Shown here: piece after piece, positions 17,194 to 25,074 of the stretch
Layout of the letters: each line of letters starts with the position of its first letter
How positions within the stretch are numbered: position 1 is the first letter of the stretch
Source: DATKLX01 sp035542155
GTDB lineage: Bacteria > Chloroflexota > Anaerolineae > Anaerolineales > Anaerolineaceae
NCBI GenBank assembly: GCA_035542155.1
Contig: DATKLX010000168.1
Location: 1-53,791, forward strand
Direction of reading: 5' to 3'
Length of the DNA stretch: 53,791 nt
The notes under the pieces: generated by a model
Told to the model about the DNA's origin: nothing
The model's database searches: none
Seen by the model: the letters and a program-made list of their open reading frames with translations, nothing else
Translations under genes and position numbers: made by a program

Positions 17194-17826
17194 ATGTCTG
17201 GTCGATCTATCTTGTTTATTTGTATTATCATTCTGACTGCCGGAGTCATGGCATTTCTGCTGCTTTCACCGGTTGGAGCGCAGCCGCTTCTTCAGCAGCC
17301 AACCAAACTGCCGACGCTGGCAACCGTCACCGGCACCCCTTCGGGCGTGGTGCTGACGGTCGGATCGGGACAGGACCAAATCAACGTCCGATCCGGGCCG
17401 GGAGTATTTTACCCAAAGGTCGGGGTCCTTCTGGCTGGTCAAAATGTGGTCGCAAAAGGGAGATCGCCGGGCGGCGATTGGATCCTGATTGATTATCCTG
17501 GGGTGGCGGGTGGTACCGCCTGGGTATATAGTTATTTGATGGTGGTCCCGCAAAATGGGTTCATACCGGTGGTGGAGCTTCCACCCACCCCCACGCCGGC
17601 TTTCACGATCACGATCGATCCGACGCTGGCCTCCCAGTTCATCGTCACCACAGCCCCAACTCGCCTGCCGACATTTACTCCGCCGCCTCCGTTGCAGATC
17701 CCAACCCTGCCGCCAGAACAGGGATCAACTCCAATCTCGGAAGGGATCCCGATGGGAATGGTGATTATCGGTCTGGGTTCGTTGGGGATATTCTTGGGGT
17801 TAGTCTCGCTGCTGCGCGGACGGTGA
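17194..17826 (+). CDS. Surface protein with bacterial SH3 domain and C-terminal membrane anchor
   Basis: A 210-residue exported protein. A hydrophobic signal segment covers about 6-29. An SH3b-like domain spans about 48-118, with the family hallmark INVRSGPGVFYPKVG. A Pro/Thr-rich linker (about 128-175: PPTPTP, PTFTPPPP) is followed by a C-terminal membrane helix (about 186-206) and a short basic end. SH3b domains bind cell-wall components or peptide ligands. There is no catalytic domain. The last 27 bases overlap the 3' end of the convergent esterase gene. Confidence 0.82.
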   Translation: MSGRSILFICIIILTAGVMAFLLLSPVGAQPLLQQPTKLPTLATVTGTPSGVVLTVGSGQDQINVRSGPGVFYPKVGVLLAGQNVVAKGRSPGGDWILIDYPGVAGGTAWVYSYLMVVPQNGFIPVVELPPTPTPAFTITIDPTLASQFIVTTAPTRLPTFTPPPPLQIPTLPPEQGSTPISEGIPMGMVIIGLGSLGIFLGLVSLLRGR

Positions 17827-18477
17827 ATCCCCGAAATAACTTTCCAATCCCTTAAGGCAGTCCAGACTGAGCTTGTGGCCTACCTCAGACTCGCAGTAAT
17901 CCACCTTCGCGCCAGCCTTTACGAGCAGTTGTACGGTCTGGCGTGCTCTTTCTACCGGGACGCGGTCATCTTTTGTCCCGTGGGCGACATAAAGGTGTTT
18001 TCCGGCCAGCGGGCGAGATGAGATAGCCTGTTCGGCGCCAGCGGGGAGGAATCCGGCCAGTCCTGCCAGCCGGCGGATGCGATCTGGATGGAGGAGGGCA
18101 AGTGTATATGCCAGCGCTGCGCCCTGGCTGAATCCCATCAACGAAAAAGTCGTCCGATCGACCGGCGAGGAAGGCTGCCTGGCAGCGATCATCGCTAGAA
18201 TCGCTTCAACTCCTTCATGTAGATCATTCAATGTGATTTGCATCCCGGAGCTGGATTGGGTCCAGCGAAACCCGCCTTGCTCAGCCGGATACAACGCTCG
18301 GGGAGCCAGGATCCAGTACTTTTTCGGAAAATGGCGGGTAAAAACCCACATCACATTTTCGTTGCCGGTCCATCCATGAAGCAGGACGAGCAACTCGGAC
18401 CGGCCGGGTTCCTGAGGAGGCTGGACGCGAACGAAGAGTGGGCCAATTTTTTGGACTGAGCCAGTTTCATTCACCAT
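17800..18477 (-). CDS. Carboxylesterase/phospholipase-type alpha/beta hydrolase
   Basis: A 225-residue serine hydrolase resembling the phospholipase/carboxylesterase family (YpfH-like). The oxyanion loop is LLHGWTGNE. The nucleophile Ser117 lies in GFSQG, the acid is Asp170 or Asp171 in GTKDDRVP, and His201 is in VGHKLS. There is no signal peptide, so it is cytoplasmic. The ATG at 18477 overlaps the end of the small membrane protein gene upstream by 11 bases, suggesting a two-gene transcript. Its 3' end overlaps the convergent SH3-protein gene by 27 bases. Confidence 0.87.
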   Translation of the reverse strand: MVNETGSVQKIGPLFVRVQPPQEPGRSELLVLLHGWTGNENVMWVFTRHFPKKYWILAPRALYPAEQGGFRWTQSSSGMQITLNDLHEGVEAILAMIAARQPSSPVDRTTFSLMGFSQGAALAYTLALLHPDRIRRLAGLAGFLPAGAEQAISSRPLAGKHLYVAHGTKDDRVPVERARQTVQLLVKAGAKVDYCESEVGHKLSLDCLKGLESYFGDSPSAQQRD

Positions 18478-18694
18478 TGGTGCGCTTCACCACGATTTCC
18501 ATAATCCACAGGATAACGATGATGATAGCAGCCGGCGCCAGACCCACCGCGATGCAGATCAGGCCAGTGACCGCGGCGGAAGGGCCGTATATCAGGTAGA
18601 TCAGCCCATCGCCAAGAATAAATATCAGGAGGATACCCCCAATAATCAACCGCATGTGAGTCTGGCGGGTATATTTGCGTAAATCGCGGCTCAT
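18467..18694 (-). CDS. Small two-helix membrane protein, unknown function
   Basis: A 75-residue protein with a basic N-terminus (RDLRKYTRQTHMR) and two hydrophobic helices at about 15-33 and 40-66, so both ends are probably cytoplasmic. AAAGGA lies upstream of the ATG. It is kept as a gene because it fills the space between two promoters and is coupled by overlap to the esterase gene. I do not recognise the family. Confidence 0.65.
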   Translation of the reverse strand: MSRDLRKYTRQTHMRLIIGGILLIFILGDGLIYLIYGPSAAVTGLICIAVGLAPAAIIIVILWIMEIVVKRTNGE

Positions 18695-18718
18695 GCCATC
18701 AATCCTTTTTCGTGATCT

Positions 18719-18746
18719 TTCACAAATCTTTGAAAAAAATTATAAT
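18719..18746 (+). promoter_or_regulatory. Promoter of smpB
   Basis: TTCACA (18719-18724; five of six consensus bases), a 16-bp spacer and a perfect TATAAT (18741-18746). The -10 region ATTATAAT (18739-18746) is palindromic, so TATAAT also reads on the minus strand toward the small membrane protein gene, although I see no matching -35 there. A start near 18753 leaves no room for a leader before an upstream TTG codon at 18761, which favours the ATG at 18797. Confidence 0.7.
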
Positions 18747-18796
18747 GCCGATTTATATCCTTGCCATCCTGGGGGGAGGCCATTAGAATTGAGTCC

Positions 18797-19252
18797 ATGG
18801 GAGTGAAAGTCGTTGCTACCAACCGGAAAGCAGGTTTTGAGTACTTCCTTCTCGATCATTTCGAAGCCGGCCTGGCTCTGCATGGGAGTGAAATTAAATC
18901 CGTGCGCGCAGGCCAGGTCAGCCTGGCTGAATCCTACGTGCGGATTGACAATGCCGATGAGGCCTGGCTCGTCGACGCCCATATCGCGCCATATGAGCCG
19001 GCGAGCCGGTTTAACCACGATCCGCGGCGCCCGCGCCAGCTTCTTCTGCACCGGCGCGAGATCCGCGAAATGTGGGATGCCGTCCGCCAGAAAGGTGTGA
19101 CGGTGGTGCCGGTGCGGATTTACCTGAAAGACGGTCGGGCCAAGCTGGAAGTGGCGATTGCCAAGGGAAAAAAACTCTACGATAAACGTGAACAAATTGC
19201 CAGACGAGACAGCGAGCGGGAGCTGGCACGAAATCGACACGGCAGTGAATAA
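18797..19252 (+). CDS. smpB: SsrA-binding protein SmpB
   Basis: A 151-residue RNA-binding protein that partners tmRNA in rescue of stalled ribosomes. Family motifs are VVATNRKAGFEY at the N-terminus, LHGSEIKSVRAGQVSL, and a basic tail KGKKLYDKREQIARRDSERE that inserts into the mRNA channel. The ATG at 18797 begins at the usual SmpB N-terminus. A TTG at 18761 is in frame and has been used to extend it, but it falls almost at the predicted transcript start. No tmRNA gene is seen in this window. Confidence 0.94.
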   Translation: MGVKVVATNRKAGFEYFLLDHFEAGLALHGSEIKSVRAGQVSLAESYVRIDNADEAWLVDAHIAPYEPASRFNHDPRRPRQLLLHRREIREMWDAVRQKGVTVVPVRIYLKDGRAKLEVAIAKGKKLYDKREQIARRDSERELARNRHGSE

Positions 19253-19282
19253 TCATCGAAGAAAAGGAAACCATCAGCGCTC

Positions 19283-19990
19283 ATGCTGGGAAACAACTGG
19301 ATCGCACTTCTAGTGACACTCGGGTTGGCGATCATGTGGCTGCGGACAAACGATTGGCTGGCGCAGCGCGGAGTCGTAAGCAGCACTCTAAGCAGGAAAA
19401 TTATCCACATCGGAACCGGACCACTCTTTGTCCTTTGTTGGCTTCTTTTCCTGGATACCTCGGAGGCTCGCTATCTGGCAGTAATTGTCCCCCTTGCGAT
19501 CACGGCTCAATTCATCCTGGTCGGGACAGGGATCATCCACGATCCCGCTGCGGTCAAAGCGATGTCAAGGACTGGTGACCGGCGAGAGATCCTGCGCGGA
19601 CCGCTGCTCTATGGAATTGCTTTCGTCGTTCTGACGTTAGTCTTTTGGAAAAACAGCCCGCTCGGTATTGTCGCATTGATGATGATGTGCGGAGGAGATG
19701 GTCTGGCAGATGTTATCGGAAGCAAGTGGGGAGCAGAACATCTTCCCTGGTCGGAGAAAAAGTCCTGGGCGGGATCCATCGCCGTATTCATGGGAGGGAT
19801 GCTGTTAACCCTGCTGGTGTTGGGTGTTTTTATCGCCGCTGGGACCTTCCACAGGTCGCTGATGGACTTTTTCCCTGGTATCACCTGGATTGCATTTGGC
19901 GCTACGCTGGTGGAATCGCTGCCGCTCGCGGATATCGATAACCTGACAGTTCCCACGATCGCAATTCTATTAGGTTTCTTTTTACTTTAG
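19283..19990 (+). CDS. Phytol/dolichol kinase-like membrane protein (cytidylyltransferase superfamily)
   Basis: A 235-residue polytopic protein of about seven helices. RKIIHIGTGPLF (38-49), ILRGPLLYG, and CGGDGLADVIGSKWGAEHLPW followed by KKSWAGSIAVFMGG are the shared motifs of VTE5/FarB phytol kinases and SEC59-type dolichol kinases, which phosphorylate isoprenoid alcohols with CTP at the membrane. It lies 30 nt after smpB and 16 nt before hutH. Phytol, farnesol or another polyprenol could be the substrate. Confidence 0.82.
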   Translation: MLGNNWIALLVTLGLAIMWLRTNDWLAQRGVVSSTLSRKIIHIGTGPLFVLCWLLFLDTSEARYLAVIVPLAITAQFILVGTGIIHDPAAVKAMSRTGDRREILRGPLLYGIAFVVLTLVFWKNSPLGIVALMMMCGGDGLADVIGSKWGAEHLPWSEKKSWAGSIAVFMGGMLLTLLVLGVFIAAGTFHRSLMDFFPGITWIAFGATLVESLPLADIDNLTVPTIAILLGFFLL

Positions 19991-20006
19991 GCGCGGGAGC
20001 AAAAGT

Positions 20007-21563
20007 ATGCTTCTTATCGATGGAAATCATCTCACCCTTTCGGATGTGGTTGCTGTCGCGCGACATGGGAAAGAGGTTGGATTAGCGGATGATGCCCGGT
20101 CTGCCATGCGGCGGTCGCAAGAATGGGTCCGTTCAATCGCCCAGTCTGGCCGGCCGGTGTATGGGATCAACACCGGGTTTGGCATCTTCGCCGAGCGGAT
20201 CGTCCCGCCATCCGATGCTGCGGAATTGAGCCGCAATCTGATTCTGAGCCATGCGGTGGGGACTGGCCCCGCGCTGCCGAACGAAGTGGTGCGGGCGGCC
20301 ATGCTGGTGCGGGCAAATACGCTCGCCAAGGGGTACTCAGGGGCAAGGGTGGTCATCGTCGAAACCCTGATCGAGATGTTGAACAAGAGTCTGACCCCTA
20401 TCGTCCCTTCGCAAGGGTCGTTGGGTTCCTCTGGAGATCTGAGCCCGCTCTCGCACCTGGCGCTGGTTTTTACTACTGATGAGGAAGATCTCGAGGAAGA
20501 ATCTGGCTGGGCGGAATACCAGGAAAGGATCCTCAGCGGTAAAGCTGCGATGGCTGCCGCTGGAATCCCGCGGATTCAGTTAGGGGCGAAGGAAGGTCTG
20601 GCGGTGAACAACGGGGCGACTTTTTCGGCTGCCCTGGCGGCGCTCGCGGTCGAAGATACGGCAAACCTGCTGGCCGCGAGTGAAATCAGCCTGGCGATGT
20701 CGCTGGATGCGATGCTTGGCTCATCGACCGCCTTCGATCCCCGTCTACATGCGGCCCGCGGCCAGCCAGGACAGATCACCGTCGCGGAGCACATCCGCCA
20801 GTTGCTGCAGGGCAGCACACTGATCGATTCGACCGGCCGAATCCAGGATGCCTATTCGTTGCGCTGCGCTCCGCAGGTCCAGGGGGCGGCGCGGGATACA
20901 CTGGCGTTTGTGAAGACGGTCATCGAGCGGGAAATCAACGCAGCAACTGACAACCCATTGCTGTTCGAACCGGGGGAAGCGCGCTCGGGCGGAAATTTTC
21001 ACGGCGAGCCTGTTGGAATGGTAATGGATTTTTTGGGGATCGCCCTGGCCGAGATCGCAGCGATCGCCGAGCGCAGGATCTTCCGCCTGACCGATGGCAA
21101 GCTGAATTCGGGACTGCCGCCGATGCTTGTGGATACGCCTGAGGCAGCCGGGCTGAACTCTGGCTTGATGATGCCGCAGTATACCGCCGCTTCGCTGGTG
21201 TTGGAAAACCAGACTCTAGCTGGACCCGATTCGGTGCGCTCCCTGCCTACCTCCGGAGAGCAAGAAGACCATAATGCCAATTCGATGACGGCAGCGCGGC
21301 ACGCCCGCCAGATCCTGGAAAATACCGCCCATGTAATCGCCATCGAGATTTACACGGCAGCCCGGGCGCTGGATTTGCGGTTGAGACTGTCGCCAGGAGC
21401 AACGATGGGCACAGGGGTCGCGGCGGCATATCGGCGTGTTCGTGAAGAGGTGCCTTACCAGGCCGGCGATACCTGGTGGGGCCCGGAAATTGAGCAGGTC
21501 CGCAGGCTGGTGCTGAAGGGCGAGATCACCTCCCAGGTCTCCTTTGAAAAAGTATCCTCTTAA
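20007..21563 (+). CDS. hutH: Histidine ammonia-lyase (aromatic amino acid lyase family)
   Basis: A 518-residue MIO-dependent lyase, converting L-histidine to urocanate and ammonia if the assignment is right. Tyr53 in YGINTGFG and LSHAVGTG (80-87, His82) match the histidase active site. EQEDH near residue 423 matches the NQEDH loop. The MIO triad, normally Ala-Ser-Gly in GSxGASGDLxPLxH, reads Ser141-Ser142-Gly143 here. GGGAG precedes the ATG. No other hut gene (hutU, hutI, hutG) lies nearby. Tyrosine or phenylalanine lyase activity is a less likely alternative. Confidence 0.88.
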   Translation: MLLIDGNHLTLSDVVAVARHGKEVGLADDARSAMRRSQEWVRSIAQSGRPVYGINTGFGIFAERIVPPSDAAELSRNLILSHAVGTGPALPNEVVRAAMLVRANTLAKGYSGARVVIVETLIEMLNKSLTPIVPSQGSLGSSGDLSPLSHLALVFTTDEEDLEEESGWAEYQERILSGKAAMAAAGIPRIQLGAKEGLAVNNGATFSAALAALAVEDTANLLAASEISLAMSLDAMLGSSTAFDPRLHAARGQPGQITVAEHIRQLLQGSTLIDSTGRIQDAYSLRCAPQVQGAARDTLAFVKTVIEREINAATDNPLLFEPGEARSGGNFHGEPVGMVMDFLGIALAEIAAIAERRIFRLTDGKLNSGLPPMLVDTPEAAGLNSGLMMPQYTAASLVLENQTLAGPDSVRSLPTSGEQEDHNANSMTAARHARQILENTAHVIAIEIYTAARALDLRLRLSPGATMGTGVAAAYRRVREEVPYQAGDTWWGPEIEQVRRLVLKGEITSQVSFEKVSS

Positions 21564-21574
21564 CTTCCTCTTCG

Positions 21575-21603
21575 TTGACATTTCATCCCTTTGAGAGTAT
21601 CTT
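21575..21603 (+). promoter_or_regulatory. Promoter of the L,D-transpeptidase gene
   Basis: A perfect TTGACA (21575-21580), 17 bp, then TATCTT (21598-21603). The predicted start falls at about 21610-21611, on the A of the ATG, so the mRNA may be leaderless. The TTG of this -35 box is also an in-frame potential start codon for the gene, which I consider accidental. Confidence 0.65.
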
Positions 21604-21610
21604 TAGCAAA

Positions 21611-22735
21611 ATGTTCTCTTCCTCTACCGAATCCCCCATATCGCGCCGCGATTTCTTGAAATATGCAGCCTTAGGTCTGGGTGGATTGGTGATCCTGCCA
21701 AAGGCAGGAAATCCAGGCCTCTCCCGTATTCTAGATGCCTCGAATTTTCCCGGCGCAGAAAACCTGGGTCGCATTTGCGTCGGGAAGGTGGATATCCGCT
21801 CGCGGCCGGCTGTAGATGCACCGTCGGTCGGGGTGCTGTATCAGGACGGGGTGGTCGAGTGGCAGCGCGAGGTGGTCGGCCCTGCCCCGATGGGAAGGGT
21901 GAACCGGCGGTGGGTGGAGACACCGGATGGGTTCATCTATGCGCCTAGCGTCCAGCCAGTGAAAAACAAACCCAATGCGCCATTGACCGAGCTGCCTGCC
22001 ACCAGCCTGGGAAAAGGAATGTGGGCAGAGGTGACCGTCCCTTACGTGGACATTTTTCTGGATAATCCGCCGGCCCGCTCGCCGTGGCTGAAGAACAGCG
22101 CCCTGCCGCGTCTGTATTACAGCCAGGTGCTGTGGATCGACACCATCGAGACAAATAATAAGGGACAGGTGCTCTACCGGGTTAACGAGAAGTATGGCCT
22201 GGGCGATATTTTTTGGGCGGCAGCCGAAGCCTTCCGGCCGTTGACCGACGAGGAGCTGGAACCGATCCACCCGGAAGCAGAACTGAAACGGGTGGTGGTC
22301 AACGTCGATTACCAGACCATGTCTTGCTTCGAGGGTAACGAAGAAGTGTATTTCAGCCTAATCTCATCCGGCGGCAAGTGGGATGCCGAGGGAAACGTTG
22401 TGGACAAATGGGCTACCCCGTTGGGGACGCACTCGATCTGGCGGAAATTAATCTCAATCCACATGATTGGCGGGACGACCGGGGCCGGGTATGACCTGCC
22501 GGGCATCGCCTGGACGATGCTGTTCACCGGAGAGGGCGTGGCGATCCATTCGACCTTCTGGCACAATGATTTTGGGGTGACCCGGTCGCACGGCTGCGTC
22601 AATGCCAGCCCGGAAGATGCGAAATGGGTTTTCCGCTGGACGAGCCCGGTGGTGACCTATGACCCTGGAGACAGCTACGACCCGAAGAAATCCGTCGCAG
22701 GCGGCTCGACCGTCGAAGTGATCGGAACTTCGTAG
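21611..22735 (+). CDS. Tat-exported L,D-transpeptidase (YkuD family)
   Basis: A 374-residue exported enzyme predicted to cross-link peptidoglycan through meso-diaminopimelate. A twin-arginine signal SRRDFLKYAALGLGG (11-25) points to Tat export. An SH3-like region (about 50-115, VDIRSRPAVDAPSVGV) and a beta-rich linker precede the YkuD domain (about 245-370). The active site HSTFWHN...SHGC(329)VNAS is complete. Starting at 21611 puts the RR motif at a normal distance from the N-terminus. The longer TTG start at 21575 would add 12 residues encoded by the promoter. Confidence 0.9.
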   Translation: MFSSSTESPISRRDFLKYAALGLGGLVILPKAGNPGLSRILDASNFPGAENLGRICVGKVDIRSRPAVDAPSVGVLYQDGVVEWQREVVGPAPMGRVNRRWVETPDGFIYAPSVQPVKNKPNAPLTELPATSLGKGMWAEVTVPYVDIFLDNPPARSPWLKNSALPRLYYSQVLWIDTIETNNKGQVLYRVNEKYGLGDIFWAAAEAFRPLTDEELEPIHPEAELKRVVVNVDYQTMSCFEGNEEVYFSLISSGGKWDAEGNVVDKWATPLGTHSIWRKLISIHMIGGTTGAGYDLPGIAWTMLFTGEGVAIHSTFWHNDFGVTRSHGCVNASPEDAKWVFRWTSPVVTYDPGDSYDPKKSVAGGSTVEVIGTS

Positions 22736-22749
22736 AGGAAAGTAGGGCG

Positions 22750-23478
22750 ATGAACGTCACGGTTGGCCTGGCATTCCTGGCTGGCATGGCTTCTTTCCTG
22801 AGCCCATGCGTATTTTCCCTGGTTCCGGCATATATTGGCTACCTGAGCGGGCGATCGCTCGCAGCTCAGGACCAGTATGGACAGAACCGGTCCGAGCGAT
22901 GGGCCACGGTGAGCCATGGGTTGGCTTTCGTCATTGGTTTCAGTGTCATTTTTGTGCTCTTGGGAGTGGCCGTTTCCGCCCTGGGCGGTTTTCTGTACAA
23001 CTTCCGCACCTGGCTCGCGCGGATCGGCGGCCTGGTGGTCATCGTTTTTGGCCTGCATATGACCGGGATCATCCGCATTCCCTTCCTGGAATATGATCTG
23101 CGCCCGCAATCAAAGATCGATTCGAACCGAAGTTATTTTTCCTCCGCGATGATGGGCGTGTTCTTTTCCGCGGGGTGGTCGCCCTGCGTGGGACCGGTGC
23201 TGGGCTCGATCCTTACCCTGGCGATGAACGGAGGATCGATTTCGGAAGGGATCAAGCTGCTTTCGGCATACTCGGCCGGACTGGCAATCCCATTCCTGGT
23301 AGCCGCCTTCGGGATAGGATGGGTTACGGCGGTGCTGCGCAACTATCGAAAGGCAATGCGCTACGTTGAAGTGGCGATGGGTGTACTGCTCGTGGTGGTC
23401 GGGGCGATGCTACTCGGAGGCGCATACAACCAGATTGCCAGCTTATTTCCTGGATTTTTCATCGATTCGGGGTTATAG
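22750..23478 (+). CDS. ccdA: Cytochrome c biogenesis protein CcdA (thiol reductant transporter)
   Basis: A 242-residue membrane protein with six helices. The two conserved cysteines sit in FLSPC(20)VFSLVPAY and WSPC(146)VGPVLG. They carry electrons from cytoplasmic thioredoxin to extracytoplasmic thiol proteins. The start has a GAGG-type site upstream, and the gene is 14 nt after the L,D-transpeptidase. It is followed directly by a TlpA-like thioredoxin, its usual partner. Confidence 0.93.
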   Translation: MNVTVGLAFLAGMASFLSPCVFSLVPAYIGYLSGRSLAAQDQYGQNRSERWATVSHGLAFVIGFSVIFVLLGVAVSALGGFLYNFRTWLARIGGLVVIVFGLHMTGIIRIPFLEYDLRPQSKIDSNRSYFSSAMMGVFFSAGWSPCVGPVLGSILTLAMNGGSISEGIKLLSAYSAGLAIPFLVAAFGIGWVTAVLRNYRKAMRYVEVAMGVLLVVVGAMLLGGAYNQIASLFPGFFIDSGL

Positions 23479-23493
23479 ACCCGGGAGTGTGTT

Positions 23494-24048
23494 TTGAGGT
23501 TTCGGCTGGTTGGTTTTGGGTTGATCGGGTTGGGAATCGGGGTGCTCTTGAGCGCCATCGTGTTCTGGACTTCTTCGCTGGGGCTTTTCCAGGGGCAGCC
23601 CACCACTCCTGGCCAGGCGGATACGCCGTTAATTGGTGCCAGAGCCCCGGAATTTACGCTCCTGACCCTGAACGGAGAGCAGGTCCAACTGGCTCATTTC
23701 CGCGGGAAACCGGTGATGTTAAATTTCTGGGCGACCTGGTGCAATCCATGTAAAGAAGAAATGCCGCTCATCCAGGCGGCGGCATCCCGACCGGGTAACA
23801 ACCTGATCGTGCTGGGCATCAATGATGATGAAAGCGCCGATCTGGTCAGGGAGTTTATACAGGAATATAAAATATCCTTCCGCGTTTTGATGGATCCTGG
23901 TGCAAAAGTGACGGATTTGTACCAGATCCGCGGTTTCCCGACCTCCTATTTCCTCGATCCGGGTGGAAAGATCCAGGCCGTTCACATCGGATCGATTTCT
24001 GCAGATCAGCTCGAGGGCTACTTGAGGCGAATTGGGGCGACGAATTGA
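23494..24048 (+). CDS. Membrane-anchored TlpA/ResA-like thioredoxin
   Basis: A 184-residue protein with an N-terminal hydrophobic anchor (about 5-28) and a thioredoxin-like domain outside the membrane (about 45-184). The redox site is WATWC(83)NPC(86)KEE. GFPTSYFLD supplies the cis-proline. The start is a TTG placed 6 nt after GGGAG. It would pass electrons from CcdA to apocytochrome c or to other extracellular disulfides. Confidence 0.92.
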   Translation: MRFRLVGFGLIGLGIGVLLSAIVFWTSSLGLFQGQPTTPGQADTPLIGARAPEFTLLTLNGEQVQLAHFRGKPVMLNFWATWCNPCKEEMPLIQAAASRPGNNLIVLGINDDESADLVREFIQEYKISFRVLMDPGAKVTDLYQIRGFPTSYFLDPGGKIQAVHIGSISADQLEGYLRRIGATN

Positions 24049-25049
24049 TGAACGTAACGGTATTTCGGAAAGAAAATTGTCCTGAGTGCGACCAGGTTCT
24101 TGTGGACCTGGCAGAGCTGCAAAGTGAGTTCCCGCATCGCCTGGTGGTGATCGAAATTGAGAAAACACCGGGGATCCGGGACGCGTTTGAATCCAGGGTG
24201 CCGGTCGTGGAGGCTGGACCATACCGGCTGTCCGCCCCGATCAGCAAACAATCCTTGAGCGTGACCCTGGGTGCGGCGCGAGATCGCAAACAGCAGTATG
24301 AACAGGCCGGGGATCAGCGTTACCTGGAGAGGGTTCAGCGTGGGCAGACCATCTCGCGGTCCGACCGGTTCTCGTATTGGCTGAGCAACCACTATATGCT
24401 GTTGATTAACCTGGTCCTGTTTCTGTATGTTGGTCTTCCGTTTCTTGCGCCGGTTCTTATGAAAATCGATGCGGTCACCCCGGCGAGAGTGATCTACACG
24501 ATCTACAGCCCTCTATGCCACCAGTTCGCCTTCCGCTCCTTTTTCTTATTCGGTGAACAGGCAGCGTACCCGCGTGCTGCGGCCAATGTCCCCGGTATCA
24601 CGTACGAACAGGTTACAGGTTACAACGCCCTGGATGTCCTGAAAGCGCGAAACTTTATCGGGAACGAGCAACTAGGATATAAGATTGCCATCTGCGAGCG
24701 AGACATAGCGATCTACCTTTCGATCCTCCTCTTCGGGATCATTTTTTCGCTCTCCAAAAACCGCTGGAAATCTCTGCCATGGTATATCTGGATCCTGTTT
24801 GGGATCCTTCCGATTGCGGTGGATGGATTTTCCCAACTACCCAGCCTGATGACTTTGCCTGTCTCATTGAACTGGCTGCCGATGCGGGAGAGCACACCCC
24901 TGCTGCGAGTCCTGACGGGTAGTTTGTTCGGATTGACGACGGCCTGGTTCGGACTGCCTTACATTGAGGAGTCGATGATCGAGACCAGGGAATTGATTAC
25001 AAAAAAAATCGCGGTGGTCAGCAGCCGCCACGCCTACGACCGCGGTTGA
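24048..25049 (+). CDS. Glutaredoxin-like domain fused to DUF2085 membrane protein
   Basis: A 333-residue fusion. Residues 1-75 form a small glutaredoxin/DUF836-like domain with C11-P-E-C14 and a likely cis-Pro52 (RVPVVE). A charged linker leads to helices at about 115-137, 225-245, 255-275 and 285-310. SPLC(157)HQFAFRSFFLFG and YKIAICERDIAIY mark DUF2085. The ATG at 24048 overlaps the TGA of the TlpA-like gene (TGATG), so the three thiol genes are coupled. The function of DUF2085 is unknown. Context suggests a membrane redox role. Confidence 0.83.
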   Translation: MNVTVFRKENCPECDQVLVDLAELQSEFPHRLVVIEIEKTPGIRDAFESRVPVVEAGPYRLSAPISKQSLSVTLGAARDRKQQYEQAGDQRYLERVQRGQTISRSDRFSYWLSNHYMLLINLVLFLYVGLPFLAPVLMKIDAVTPARVIYTIYSPLCHQFAFRSFFLFGEQAAYPRAAANVPGITYEQVTGYNALDVLKARNFIGNEQLGYKIAICERDIAIYLSILLFGIIFSLSKNRWKSLPWYIWILFGILPIAVDGFSQLPSLMTLPVSLNWLPMRESTPLLRVLTGSLFGLTTAWFGLPYIEESMIETRELITKKIAVVSSRHAYDRG

Positions 25050-25074
25050 GTGATAAAGCAAAACCAGAGGATTG

